A stretch of DNA of 60,552 nucleotides from DATGZX01 sp035296965. GTDB lineage: Bacteria > Planctomycetota > Planctomycetia > Gemmatales > Gemmataceae. The position numbers and the translations under genes were made by a program. The notes below the pieces were generated by a model. That model made no database searches and was not told the DNA's origin. It saw only the letters and a list, made by a program, of their open reading frames with translations. The stretch spans positions 1 through 60,552 of the forward strand of contig DATGZX010000166.1 of the NCBI GenBank assembly GCA_035296965.1, in the 5' to 3' direction. Below, one piece after another: positions 8,173-16,098 of the stretch (its first letter is position 1; each line of letters opens with the position of its first letter).

Positions 8173-10635
8173 CTAGTGTGGGTTAGGCTGAGCAGGCACC
8201 GGAGGCAGGCTTGGAACCGCCGGCGCGGGCTGGTTGGAAGTGGGTAGTACTGCCGCTCCAGGAGTGGCAGGCTGGGGCGCTGCTCCCTGGCCGTTGGGCG
8301 CGGCATAGATGCTCGTGCTCTCTTCCTTGACAACCGGCGCTCCTAAGGTGCTGCTGCGCAGCTCGACATGGAATCGTACGTCCCCAGGTTGCAGCGCCTG
8401 CGTTTCGATCGTGTACGTCAAAGTCTGCTGAGGCTGCACTGCGTCCACGGCGGGGAATGTGACTGTATTCTTGTCAACCGCTGCCTTGGTCGGGCCGTCC
8501 GTAAATCCTACTTGCATCTGGCTCGGTACGGTAGCGGTCACCACGACCTGGTTGGCCGGCAGCGAGCCTGTGTTCCGCACGGCGATCTTGTACTGAACCT
8601 TGCCGCCGACAAGGGCCGGGTCGCCCGTCTTCGTCACTTCCATCAAAAAGGCGGGCAGGCCGAGGATTTGTAGAGTGGCCTCGGCCTGCTCTTGCAGCCC
8701 GGGGTCAGCCGTCACGACTGCCGTATTTACCATGGCCGGTGCCATGCGCGCGCAACGGGCCGTCAGTTGCACCACCTTCTGTCCGCCGGCAGGCAAGGAA
8801 CCAATCGTCCAGCTTACCTGGTTGTTGACGAGCTGGCCCAGCTCCGTGGCACTCGTGAACACCAATTCCGGCGGCAGCGTATCGCGGACGACCACGTTGT
8901 TCAGGGCGACATCTCCCGTGTTCTTCACGGTGATGTCCCAGATGGCCGATTGATCCACGTAACGCGCCTTCGGCCCGGTCTTGGTGATCGACAGCCGTGC
9001 GGCCTGCACGGTAATTGTCTTCTGATCTTCGCTCTTCAAATTGCCTTCAGCCGTGGCCGTCACATGCGTGATGAACTTGCCTGCCTGGCGGGGAGTCAGC
9101 GTGAGTGTTACGGGCGTGCTCAATCCCGCGCCTAGGGGCCCTATTGGAAGCTCAACGGGGTTCGCGTGGGTCGAATGCTCGAGCGCATGATCAAAGTCGG
9201 CGCTCAGGAGGACATGACTCAGTGGGGCGCTGCCGGGATTGCTGATTTTGATCTGATACGTGAAGGGCGATCCAACAGCTGCGATGCCGGGATCATTCAT
9301 GCTTACTTGCAATTGGGCCAACGGCGCCTGCGTGACCGGGGGCACCTGTGTGATGGGGGGCGCCTGCGTGACCTGCGTGACCACAGTCTTCTCGTCGTGG
9401 AATCCCTCCAGGGTGGTCACGGAGGCGGTATTGCTGAGCGTTCCGGGACGTTGGCCGCGCAGCACCACCTGCAGCGTATACATCCGGGCCCCGGGCAATA
9501 CTCCGAGCGTCCAAACCAATTGATTGCCATCCTGAACGGGCCGGGGATCGGCGCGGACTAATTGAGCGCCTTCCGGCAAGGCGTATTTCACGGTCATTGC
9601 CTGCGTCTCGACCGTGCCGTTGTTGGTGATCGAAAGCTGGTACGTGATATCTTGCCCAACCCCGGCCACCGGCGGGCCGGTGAGCGCGAAGGTAAGCTGC
9701 GGCCCCTGCCATTCCTTGGTCGTTTCGCCTCGTCCAATGATGATGCCCGAGCCGCTGGGCGAAGTCGGGTCCGGCGGACGTATGATCTCGACGCCGATGT
9801 GATTGACGCCCGACTGCGGGATCATCTGCACGAGGCTGGCGTTCGCGTTGCCGCTCAGGTCGCTGATGACCACGGTTTCTTGCGTGCGATTCGGCAAAAA
9901 GACGGCAGGCGGACCGTCGAGGATGCGATAGCGCACACGGTAATTGGCAAGAGGTTGACGGTCGGTATGCCGGAACACATTCGTCGTGAAAACGTGTTCC
10001 GTGCCCGAACGGTTGACCGAGGGCTGCGGCATCACCCATTCCGCATCGACCCAGTGCTTGGTGACGAAGACCTTGTGCTGGTCCCAGTTGGCAATCTCCG
10101 GTGCGTAGGCCGTGACGTGCGTGTCACCTTCGACGGCGGAGCTGATCACGCACCAGGTCTGCCCGGGCCGAACGACAAAGTCGTCGTTGGGATCCTTGTT
10201 GCCGCGGGTGATTCGATGTTCGTGGTAGGAGGTGTAACTCACGGCGTATTTGTTGTCGACCTTGTAACCGCGACCGGGGAAGATGCCGCTCTCATCCACC
10301 TCGATGATGTTGCCGACGCCTTCGAGCATCCACTCCACGCGCCGGTCGCGGCGCGGCAGGCCCTTTTCGTCATAGACTGTAGCGATGAGGACGTGCTGAG
10401 TACGGACCGGATCTGTCGACTCCAGCGGTCGGATTTCAAGGTGGACTGCGTGGGGATCGAAGTTTGCGTAATAGCCATAGCCGGCTGGCTTGGCGTGGGT
10501 CTGGATAATGTCGCCCGTGGGCAGCAGGTACGGGAAATAGCTGGGATTCTGCGTGACGCCAAAGCAGCCGGGCAAGGCGCACAGGCTTGCTGTCACTAGC
10601 AGCGCCAGGCATACCCCCCGTGCCCTCTGCCTCAT
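8173..10635 (-). CDS. Large DUF11-repeat lipoprotein
   Basis: This 820-residue protein has a lipobox (LPGCFG) after a short signal sequence, a unique N-terminal region (about residues 25-300), and then about four DUF11 (Ig-like) repeats marked by ITYQLSITNNGTVETQ, FTYQIKISNPGSAPLS, WDITVKNTGDVALNNV and YKIAVRNTGSLPANQV. A low-complexity PPVTQAP linker separates the first two repeats, and the C-terminus is proline/alanine rich. Such proteins are usually outer-surface or periplasmic structural proteins in planctomycetes. ATG 10635 lies 6 bases after GGGGAGAA; a GTG at 10641 is also possible. It is divergent from the thiolase gene. Binding partner and exact role are unknown. Confidence 0.78.
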   Translation of the reverse strand: MRQRARGVCLALLVTASLCALPGCFGVTQNPSYFPYLLPTGDIIQTHAKPAGYGYYANFDPHAVHLEIRPLESTDPVRTQHVLIATVYDEKGLPRRDRRVEWMLEGVGNIIEVDESGIFPGRGYKVDNKYAVSYTSYHEHRITRGNKDPNDDFVVRPGQTWCVISSAVEGDTHVTAYAPEIANWDQHKVFVTKHWVDAEWVMPQPSVNRSGTEHVFTTNVFRHTDRQPLANYRVRYRILDGPPAVFLPNRTQETVVISDLSGNANASLVQMIPQSGVNHIGVEIIRPPDPTSPSGSGIIIGRGETTKEWQGPQLTFALTGPPVAGVGQDITYQLSITNNGTVETQAMTVKYALPEGAQLVRADPRPVQDGNQLVWTLGVLPGARMYTLQVVLRGQRPGTLSNTASVTTLEGFHDEKTVVTQVTQAPPITQVPPVTQAPLAQLQVSMNDPGIAAVGSPFTYQIKISNPGSAPLSHVLLSADFDHALEHSTHANPVELPIGPLGAGLSTPVTLTLTPRQAGKFITHVTATAEGNLKSEDQKTITVQAARLSITKTGPKARYVDQSAIWDITVKNTGDVALNNVVVRDTLPPELVFTSATELGQLVNNQVSWTIGSLPAGGQKVVQLTARCARMAPAMVNTAVVTADPGLQEQAEATLQILGLPAFLMEVTKTGDPALVGGKVQYKIAVRNTGSLPANQVVVTATVPSQMQVGFTDGPTKAAVDKNTVTFPAVDAVQPQQTLTYTIETQALQPGDVRFHVELRSSTLGAPVVKEESTSIYAAPNGQGAAPQPATPGAAVLPTSNQPAPAVPSLPPVPAQPNPH

Positions 10636-10963
10636 CGACACTTCTCCCCGTGGCCGCCGGCGGCAGGGAGCAAAGATCAGAGGGCTGAGGCTGCCTCAGT
10701 TGCCCATCCTCCCTCCCCGCTGTGGATGTACCACAAGAACTCGTGAATGAATCGGGAAGAGGGCGTGTATACGAGAATGTCGAAAGTTTGCAAGCCGAAC
10801 TGCCGATAAGGGCGACCCGGCACCCGGCCCCGGACGGGGCCGGGTCAAGCGAACCCCGTTCCACCTCGTCGCCCTCAAGGAGAAATTTGCCCCCAATCTG
10901 CTAAACTCTCTATGGATCTTCTCAGCAGACAGGCATCTATTTCTCTGCCTGAAGGAGCTGATC
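10636..10963. promoter_or_regulatory. Divergent intergenic region with a GC hairpin
   Basis: This gap separates the minus-strand DUF11 gene from the plus-strand thiolase, so it must contain both promoters. I cannot point to a confident -35/-10 pair. A perfect hairpin with 10-base arms ACCCGGCCCC (10822-10831) and GGGGCCGGGT (10836-10845) around GGAC is present and may be structural or regulatory. No credible gene is seen. Confidence 0.4.
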
Positions 10964-12121
10964 ATGCCGGAAGCTGTGATTCTCGAAGGAGTGCGCACGC
11001 CGTTTGGGCGTCGCGGCGGCGCTTTTCGTGAAGTCCGACCCGATCGTTTGCTCGCGCACGCGCTGCAGGGGCTTGTCCAGCGCTCGGGAATCGACGCCGG
11101 GGCGATTGAGGACGTTGTCACCGGCGCAGTGACTCAAGCGGGAGAGCAGGGAGCCAACGTCGGCCGGCTGGCGGTGATGTTGGCTGGGCTGCCTGTTCAA
11201 ATACCTGCGGTCACGCTCAACCGCATGTGCGGTTCCAGCCAGCAGGCGGTCCATTTCGCAGCGCAAGCGGTTGCCTCAGGGGACATGCGCTACGCGGTCG
11301 GATGTGGCGTCGAGAGCATGACGCGCGTGCCGATGTTTAGCGACATAGGCGGCGGCTTCGAGAAATTGAACCCCGATCTGCGTGGCCGGCACGATCTCAT
11401 CCATCAAGGCGAAAGCGCAGAACGCGTGGCCGAGAAGTGGAAGATCAGCCGCGCTGAAGTGGACGCCTTTTCCGCGGAAAGCCACCGCCGGGCGGCTGAA
11501 GCAGCGAAGGCCAACAAAAACCGCGAGATTCTGCCCACGCCGGGGCTGAATGCCGACGGTCAGGAGATTCTTGTCACTCGCGATGAAGGCGTGCGTCCCG
11601 TGATCGATCCGGCCAAGATGGCGAGTCTGCCCACTGTCTTCCGTCCGGGCGGGAACGGCGTCGTTACTGCGGGGAACTCAAGTCAGATTTCGGACGGGGC
11701 GGCCGCCGTGCTCATCGGCGAACGCGAGATTGCCCTCGCCGAGGGCTTGCGTCCGCGGGCACGTTTCCGGGCCCGAGTCGTTGTGGGCGACGACCCCACC
11801 ATGCAACTTACCGGCGTCATCCCGGCCACGAAGAAGGCACTGGAGCGGGCCGGGCTAAGCATGAAGGAAATCGACTGGGTCGAAATTAACGAAGCGTTCG
11901 CCTCGGTCGTCCTGGCCTGGGCGCGTGAATTGAAAGCCGATATGGCAAAGGTCAATCCCTGGGGCGGAGCCATCGCGCATGGCCATCCCCTGGGAGCGAC
12001 CGGCGCGGCACTCCTGGCCAAAATGCTCGTCGGACTGGAAACCACGGAAAAGCGGTTTGGCCTGCAAGTAATGTGCATAGGCCACGGGATGTCCACGGCG
12101 ACGATCATCGAGCGCGTTTAG
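10964..12121 (+). CDS. Acetyl-CoA acyltransferase (thiolase)
   Basis: The 385-residue product is a full-length thiolase. The acyl-accepting cysteine is Cys89 (RMCGSSQQAV), the catalytic histidine is His341 (GHPLGATG) and the second cysteine is Cys371 (CIGHGMST). NEAFA precedes the histidine block, as in the family. It would cleave 3-ketoacyl-CoA or condense acetyl-CoA in the cytoplasm. The final motif reads CIGHG where many thiolases have CIGGG, a modest variant. GAAGGAG lies just upstream of ATG 10964. The next gene, an SDR, starts 19 bases downstream, so the two are almost surely one operon carrying consecutive beta-oxidation-type steps. Confidence 0.92.
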   Translation: MPEAVILEGVRTPFGRRGGAFREVRPDRLLAHALQGLVQRSGIDAGAIEDVVTGAVTQAGEQGANVGRLAVMLAGLPVQIPAVTLNRMCGSSQQAVHFAAQAVASGDMRYAVGCGVESMTRVPMFSDIGGGFEKLNPDLRGRHDLIHQGESAERVAEKWKISRAEVDAFSAESHRRAAEAAKANKNREILPTPGLNADGQEILVTRDEGVRPVIDPAKMASLPTVFRPGGNGVVTAGNSSQISDGAAAVLIGEREIALAEGLRPRARFRARVVVGDDPTMQLTGVIPATKKALERAGLSMKEIDWVEINEAFASVVLAWARELKADMAKVNPWGGAIAHGHPLGATGAALLAKMLVGLETTEKRFGLQVMCIGHGMSTATIIERV

Positions 12122-12140
12122 CGGTTGAAGGAGTCGATTC

Positions 12141-12908
12141 ATGAAGGTGCAGGATCATGGTTTCCTGGTGAGCGGCGGCAGCTCTGGCCTGGGCGCAGCT
12201 TGCGTGCGCACCTTGACAGGTGCCGGCGCCAGGGTAGTGATTGCCGACCTCAATCACGTGGCCGGGGAGAGGCTCGCAACAGAAATCGGCTCGCAGACGC
12301 GCTTCGTGCCAACCGACGTTACGGATGAAGCCAGCGTGCAAACAGCCGTGAACGCCGCCGTCAAGGAATTTGGCAGCCTGCAAGGCGTGGTCTGCTGCGC
12401 AGGCATCGGCCTGGCGGAGAAGGTAATTGGGAAGAACGGACCTCATCCTCTGGCGGGATTCGCGAAAGTAATACAGGTGAATCTGATTGGCACTTTCAAC
12501 GTGATCCGCATCGCTGCTGCCGCGATGGCGGGGGGGCCTGCGGCTCCTGGAGGAGAGCGCGGGGTTATCGTGACTACCGCATCGGTCGCTGCCTTCGACG
12601 GCCAGATCGGCCAGGCCGCCTATTCTGCCTCCAAGGGAGGCGTTGTGGGCATGACGTTGCCGATCGCCCGCGAGCTGGCTCGCTACGGCATTCGCGTCAT
12701 GACGATCGCGCCCGGTATCTTCGACACGCCGCTCTTGGCCGGCTTGCCCGAGTCGGCACGGCAATCGCTGGGCCAGCAGGTGCCATTCCCATCTCGCCTG
12801 GGCCGCCCGGATGAGTTCGCCTCCCTGGTCCAGCACATCATTGAAAACGAAATGCTCAACGGCGAAGTGATTCGTCTCGACGGCGCCCTGCGCATGGCCG
12901 CCAAGTAA
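12141..12908 (+). CDS. SDR family oxidoreductase, 3-hydroxyacyl-CoA dehydrogenase type-2-like
   Basis: This 255-residue short-chain dehydrogenase has the NAD-binding glycine motif SGGSSGLG (residues 11-18), a CAG motif (VVCCAGIG), a serine in TTASVAAF and the catalytic Tyr161-x3-Lys165 (YSASK). The closest pattern I recognise is the HSD10/type-2 3-hydroxyacyl-CoA dehydrogenase group, which includes the APGIFDTPLLAGLPE block. It would oxidise 3-hydroxyacyl-CoA to the 3-keto substrate of the thiolase encoded just upstream, and the pairing supports this. It appears to be the last gene of the operon. Confidence 0.88.
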   Translation: MKVQDHGFLVSGGSSGLGAACVRTLTGAGARVVIADLNHVAGERLATEIGSQTRFVPTDVTDEASVQTAVNAAVKEFGSLQGVVCCAGIGLAEKVIGKNGPHPLAGFAKVIQVNLIGTFNVIRIAAAAMAGGPAAPGGERGVIVTTASVAAFDGQIGQAAYSASKGGVVGMTLPIARELARYGIRVMTIAPGIFDTPLLAGLPESARQSLGQQVPFPSRLGRPDEFASLVQHIIENEMLNGEVIRLDGALRMAAK

Positions 12909-12949
12909 CGGATGGCGCAGAGATTTGCTCTGGAAGCGAGAAGCCCCGA

Positions 12950-13618
12950 TCACATTCCCTTGGGCGGCGGCTCGTGGTAGAAAATGTCGAGGCCCGATTT
13001 GTTTTGCAGACGCTCAGCCAGTTGCTCGCGCTCCTCCTTGGGCGTTTCGATCAGATGATCGCCCAACCAATCCTCGACCGTAACACTTTCCCCGGTTAGC
13101 CAGCGCGTCACGGACCTGTTGCGGTCGAAGCTCTTCTTGTAATTGGACGGGCTGATACTGGCCCCCACGATGGCATCCGTAATGGTCTGGTTCGACACGG
13201 GATCGAAGATCGTGATCCGCCGGATGGCCTTTTTCGGGATGAAGCCGTCGTAAACGCACACTCCTGTCTTCTGTAGAGAGTCCTTCCATTTCGCCTTGTA
13301 TTTGTCGAGGTTTTTGCGAAAGCTGTCGAGCCGCTTGTGCTGTTCCTTGCTCGTTCGCGCTTTTTGCCGGGCCGTCTGCTCCAGATACCACTCGCAAGGC
13401 AGGAAATTCGCATCGTCGAGAAACGTCAAGTCGATCTCGAGGATGCCAAAGCGATCGTGGTCATTGGTGCTGGCAAAAAATGCGAAAAGGCCAGGGTAGA
13501 CGTCAGAGAGATAGACAGGATCATCCGCTGGGTTGACGCCGACGACCGGCGCGAGCTTGGCTGTTCTCTCCGTTGTTCCACAATAAAGTCTTGCAGGAGC
13601 CTTGGTCGGCTTCGCCAT
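12950..13618 (-). CDS. Hypothetical protein, possible ADP-ribosyltransferase-like fold
   Basis: This 222-residue soluble protein opens with a block (RLYCGTTERTAKLA, later PVYLSDVYPGLFAFFAS) that resembles the start of KptA/DarT-type ADP-ribosyltransferase folds. The family layout would be a CGTT or HGT block, a YLS block, and a late strand before the active-site acidic residue. GILEIDLTFL and GVCVYDGFIPKKAIRRI fit the later strands. A lysine-rich helical insert (about residues 95-125) lies between them. There is no experimental family I can name, so the fold call is inference. ATG 13618 is preceded by GAAAGG. Codon use is ordinary. It is convergent with the SDR gene. Confidence 0.5.
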   Translation of the reverse strand: MAKPTKAPARLYCGTTERTAKLAPVVGVNPADDPVYLSDVYPGLFAFFASTNDHDRFGILEIDLTFLDDANFLPCEWYLEQTARQKARTSKEQHKRLDSFRKNLDKYKAKWKDSLQKTGVCVYDGFIPKKAIRRITIFDPVSNQTITDAIVGASISPSNYKKSFDRNRSVTRWLTGESVTVEDWLGDHLIETPKEEREQLAERLQNKSGLDIFYHEPPPKGM

Positions 13619-14256
13619 GAAACGGCCTTTCTGTCCGCACTCCATTTTGCGAACAGTCTATGGCAGACGCCTGCCATTTTCAATAAGCGCACCGCCGCCC
13701 ACCGCCCAAATCGCCGTCCAGGCCCTCCATCATTATGAGACTATTCAAAACAAAAAAGAGCCCCCTAGCAACACAACTCAATTTGCGAAAACCACGTTAA
13801 ACACGGGCTTTTCTATGCGACTCCAGAATCGTGATAATGGAGCCGCGCAGGGCCGCTTCCTGGGCGTGCGCAAAAACCACGCAAAATACGGGCTTTTTGC
13901 TTTTTGGGACATTTTGGGACTAAATCGGGGGTCCCCCGCGTTGAGCGCAAGTTACTGTTCATGCGTATACATTTTGCCGCCCACTGCCGCTCCGAATTCG
14001 CTCGTTTTCCGCCTGACATCTGAGCAAGCGAGCACGGCAGCGGAGGTATCGGGAGGTTTCGCGCGGCCGCCGGACTTCGGCGCTGCAAGCAGAATTATGT
14101 CCGAAAAGCTCAACTGGGCGGCAGGTGTGATCCATGTTTCGTGCCATACCGATCAGGTCGCTGATTTGAGCGGGCGGAATTTGCTTCACAGACGCGTCCA
14201 GGCCATGTACGATTGCCGGTCAGTCTCGGGTGTTACTCACAGCTGGAGGACAGAAC
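13619..14256. other. Intergenic region with repeated AT-rich motifs upstream of the graspetide locus
   Basis: This 638-base gap has no credible gene. Between 13785 and 13930 it repeats motifs also found at 4690-4830: AAACACGGGCTTTT (about 13800), AAAATACGGGCTTTTTG (about 13883) and CATTTTGGGACTAAAT (about 13910). The promoter of the precursor peptide gene should lie in the last 200 bases, but I see no confident promoter boxes. Confidence 0.5.
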
Positions 14257-14460
14257 ATGGCTGACACTATGAAGCTGAAGGTGGAAGCTGATCGACGACC
14301 GGATGCGACATTCGGGCCGCACAGGGCGCCTCCCCTTGGCCATCTGCTCGCGGATAAAATCGCGCGCGACCCAGAGGTGCCGAATTTTTTTGCCGGCACC
14401 AAATCGACAACTCAGACCGGGAAGGCCCCCGCGAGCGATACGGACACCGACGTTGACTAA
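14257..14460 (+). CDS. Putative graspetide (omega-ester peptide) precursor
   Basis: This 67-residue peptide has a strong GGAGG 8 bases before ATG 14257 and is followed 93 bases later by an ATP-grasp peptide ligase. The N-terminal 45 residues look like a leader; they include EVPNFFAG, which resembles the VPFFARFL leader motif that microviridin ligases recognise. The C-terminal part is rich in Thr/Ser (GTKSTTQTGKAP) and ends in alternating acid and hydroxyl residues (ASDTDTDVD). Those are the donor and acceptor side chains needed for ester crosslinks. No protease or exporter gene is adjacent. The peptide sequence itself is not one I recognise, so a new precursor class is possible. Confidence 0.65.
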   Translation: MADTMKLKVEADRRPDATFGPHRAPPLGHLLADKIARDPEVPNFFAGTKSTTQTGKAPASDTDTDVD

Positions 14461-14553
14461 GGAACAGGAGCGCGGCCACTTGCAAGCGCTGTAGACGCCG
14501 GGAGGGGGGGCTCGGCGAGTCGTCCCTGGGAAAAGTCGACTCTGCATGAAGGC

Positions 14554-15534
14554 GTGGATCAGGTGGGCCAGGGCGTACTCATCATTGGCCAAGGCACAGA
14601 CCCTCATGTTCAACGCGTCCAAGGGGCGCTCGAAAACCTGGGGATCTGTGCCCTGATTCTTGATCCATATCCTTCGGATCGTCCATGCAAAATAGCCATT
14701 GCATTTGACGAGGGACAGTGCGAGTTCCAAACGGCTTGTCCCGACGTTACTCTTGCCAGACAGGACGTGACAGCGGTCTGGTGGCGGCTCAAACCAGGGC
14801 CGGAATGGCCGAACCAGTCTGCCGAAACGCTCGCGATGCAGAGGTTTTCGGAGCGGGAATGGCAGCACGCGCTCGAAGGGCTGGAAGCCGTGCTGGCGAG
14901 CGCATACTGGATCAACCCGCGCAGGGCAGACCGGCGGGCGCGGCACAAGCTCGTCCAGCTCATCGAAGCGACTCGGCAGGGTTTCACAATCCCGCCAACG
15001 GTGATCGCAAATGATGCGGAGAAGGTTTTACAACGGGTCCGGGCCTGGGATGACCAAGCCATTTACAAGCCCCTGAGCTGGTACTTCCCCCCACCGGACA
15101 AAATTCTCTACACCAGTCAGATTGATAGCCAGTTCGTAAAGGCCAATGCAGAGAGCGTCGGCACAGCGCCCGGCATCTTTCAGCCTAGGATCGAAAAGGC
15201 TTTCGAATTGCGCATCACGGTGGTCGGAGAGGCGATCTTCCCAGTCAAGATCGAGTCTCAGGGCAACAGGACGACTCAACTTGATTGGCGAAGAGATTAC
15301 GATGTTCTGAGCTATGCGCTCTTCGAACTTCCCCAGGAAATGGCCGCCAAGCTGCTGCGCCTTCATGCTGCACTCGGCCTAATCTACGGCGCCTACGATT
15401 TCATCGTCACCCCGGAAGGAGAGTTTGTTTTTCTGGAAGTCAATCCGCTAGGTCAATGGCTCTGGCTGGAAGACGCCCTCGGCATTGGCGTGACCGGGGC
15501 CCTTGCCAGGCTGCTTGGAAGCAGTGGGCGGTAG
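14554..15534 (+). CDS. MvdD-like ATP-grasp ribosomal peptide maturase
   Basis: The product, about 326 residues, matches the ATP-grasp ligases that make omega-ester or omega-amide crosslinks in microviridin-type peptides. It has an N-terminal pre-ATP-grasp region with AVWWRLKPGP, the nucleotide-binding stretch IYKPLSWYF, the block GIFQPRIEKAFELRITVVGE, and FVFLEVNPLGQWLWLE near the end with the metal-binding Glu and Asn. The start is GTG 14554 or GTG 14563; neither has an ideal ribosome-binding site, and the conserved part begins at VLIIGQG. It lies in the same frame and strand as the precursor, 93 bases downstream. It would use ATP to join side chains of the precursor's core in the cytoplasm. 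Confidence 0.85.
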   Translation: MDQVGQGVLIIGQGTDPHVQRVQGALENLGICALILDPYPSDRPCKIAIAFDEGQCEFQTACPDVTLARQDVTAVWWRLKPGPEWPNQSAETLAMQRFSEREWQHALEGLEAVLASAYWINPRRADRRARHKLVQLIEATRQGFTIPPTVIANDAEKVLQRVRAWDDQAIYKPLSWYFPPPDKILYTSQIDSQFVKANAESVGTAPGIFQPRIEKAFELRITVVGEAIFPVKIESQGNRTTQLDWRRDYDVLSYALFELPQEMAAKLLRLHAALGLIYGAYDFIVTPEGEFVFLEVNPLGQWLWLEDALGIGVTGALARLLGSSGR

Positions 15535-15628
15535 CTTCGAGAATTGACTGTTTCGTGAAGAGAAGGGAGCCGCTGGGGGAACAATTGACTACAGACTAGC
15601 GAGGCTTTGCCTCGGACCAACTAGTCAT

Positions 15629-15797
15629 GGGAAATGAAGAGAAGGATCAAGATGAAGATTAGGAAGAAGATTAGGAGCAGGAGTAAGAGCAAGACGTTAA
15701 CCGTCTCATTTGTACCTCTTATTCTTCTTCTTAATCTTGCTCCTACTCTTCTTCCTCATCCTACTCTTCATCTTACTCTCGCCTCGGCCCTTTCCCA
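15629..15797. repeat. Long purine/pyrimidine imperfect palindrome
   Basis: A left arm (15629-15694) is almost entirely purine, for example GATGAAGATTAGGAAGAAGA. A right arm (15712-15797) is almost entirely pyrimidine, for example TCTTCTTCTTAATCTTGCTC. The arms are imperfect reverse complements around a central AGACGTTAACCGTCT. The sequence could form a long hairpin, cruciform or triplex. The open frame that runs through it encodes only Lys/Arg/Ile and Leu/Thr runs and is not a believable protein. Confidence 0.65.
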
Positions 15798-15869
15798 AAA
15801 ACTTGACTCAACCGCTATGAGTTTTGAAAATCAAGTAACCTATATCACCGTGCTTGATTCGGCAGTGGC

Positions 15870-15918
15870 GTAGGACAGATTTCCCAATCTGTCCGGTCAG
15901 GTTGGAAACCTGACCTAC
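15870..15918. repeat. Double stem-loop repeat
   Basis: Two adjacent hairpins are visible: GGACAGATT paired with AATCTGTCC, then GGTCAGGTT paired with AACCTGACC. GTAG and CTAC close the outside. This two-stem unit is probably a dispersed intergenic repeat. It lies in the gap between the ATP-grasp gene and the sigma-WD40 gene. The rest of that gap (15535-15628 and 15919-16098) holds a small hairpin (CGAGGC/GCCTCG near 15600) and nothing else I recognise. Confidence 0.55.
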
Positions 15919-16098
15919 TGCCAAATCCCGCACGGTCATTTAGGAAGGCGCAGGCTTGCTTTTTAGGCAAGGTCACTCGTAAGAACTCCAGTAAACCAGT
16001 GCGTCCTTCGAGAAGTCTCCGAAAAAAAGTGTCCCATCAGGCCTCTACCAGGCACTAATACTACGTGCAGGCAACCTGCCACGTTGAGGAGCACTTCC

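Noticed and set aside
9562..10599. Long open frame of 345 codons on the plus strand
   Set aside because: It lies antisense to the DUF11 lipoprotein gene, whose domains and signal peptide are clear; the open frame reflects GC-rich codon bias.
15634..15873. Open frame of 79 codons with Lys/Arg and Leu/Thr runs
   Set aside because: It runs straight through the purine/pyrimidine palindrome; composition follows the repeat and there is no conserved protein or ribosome-binding site.
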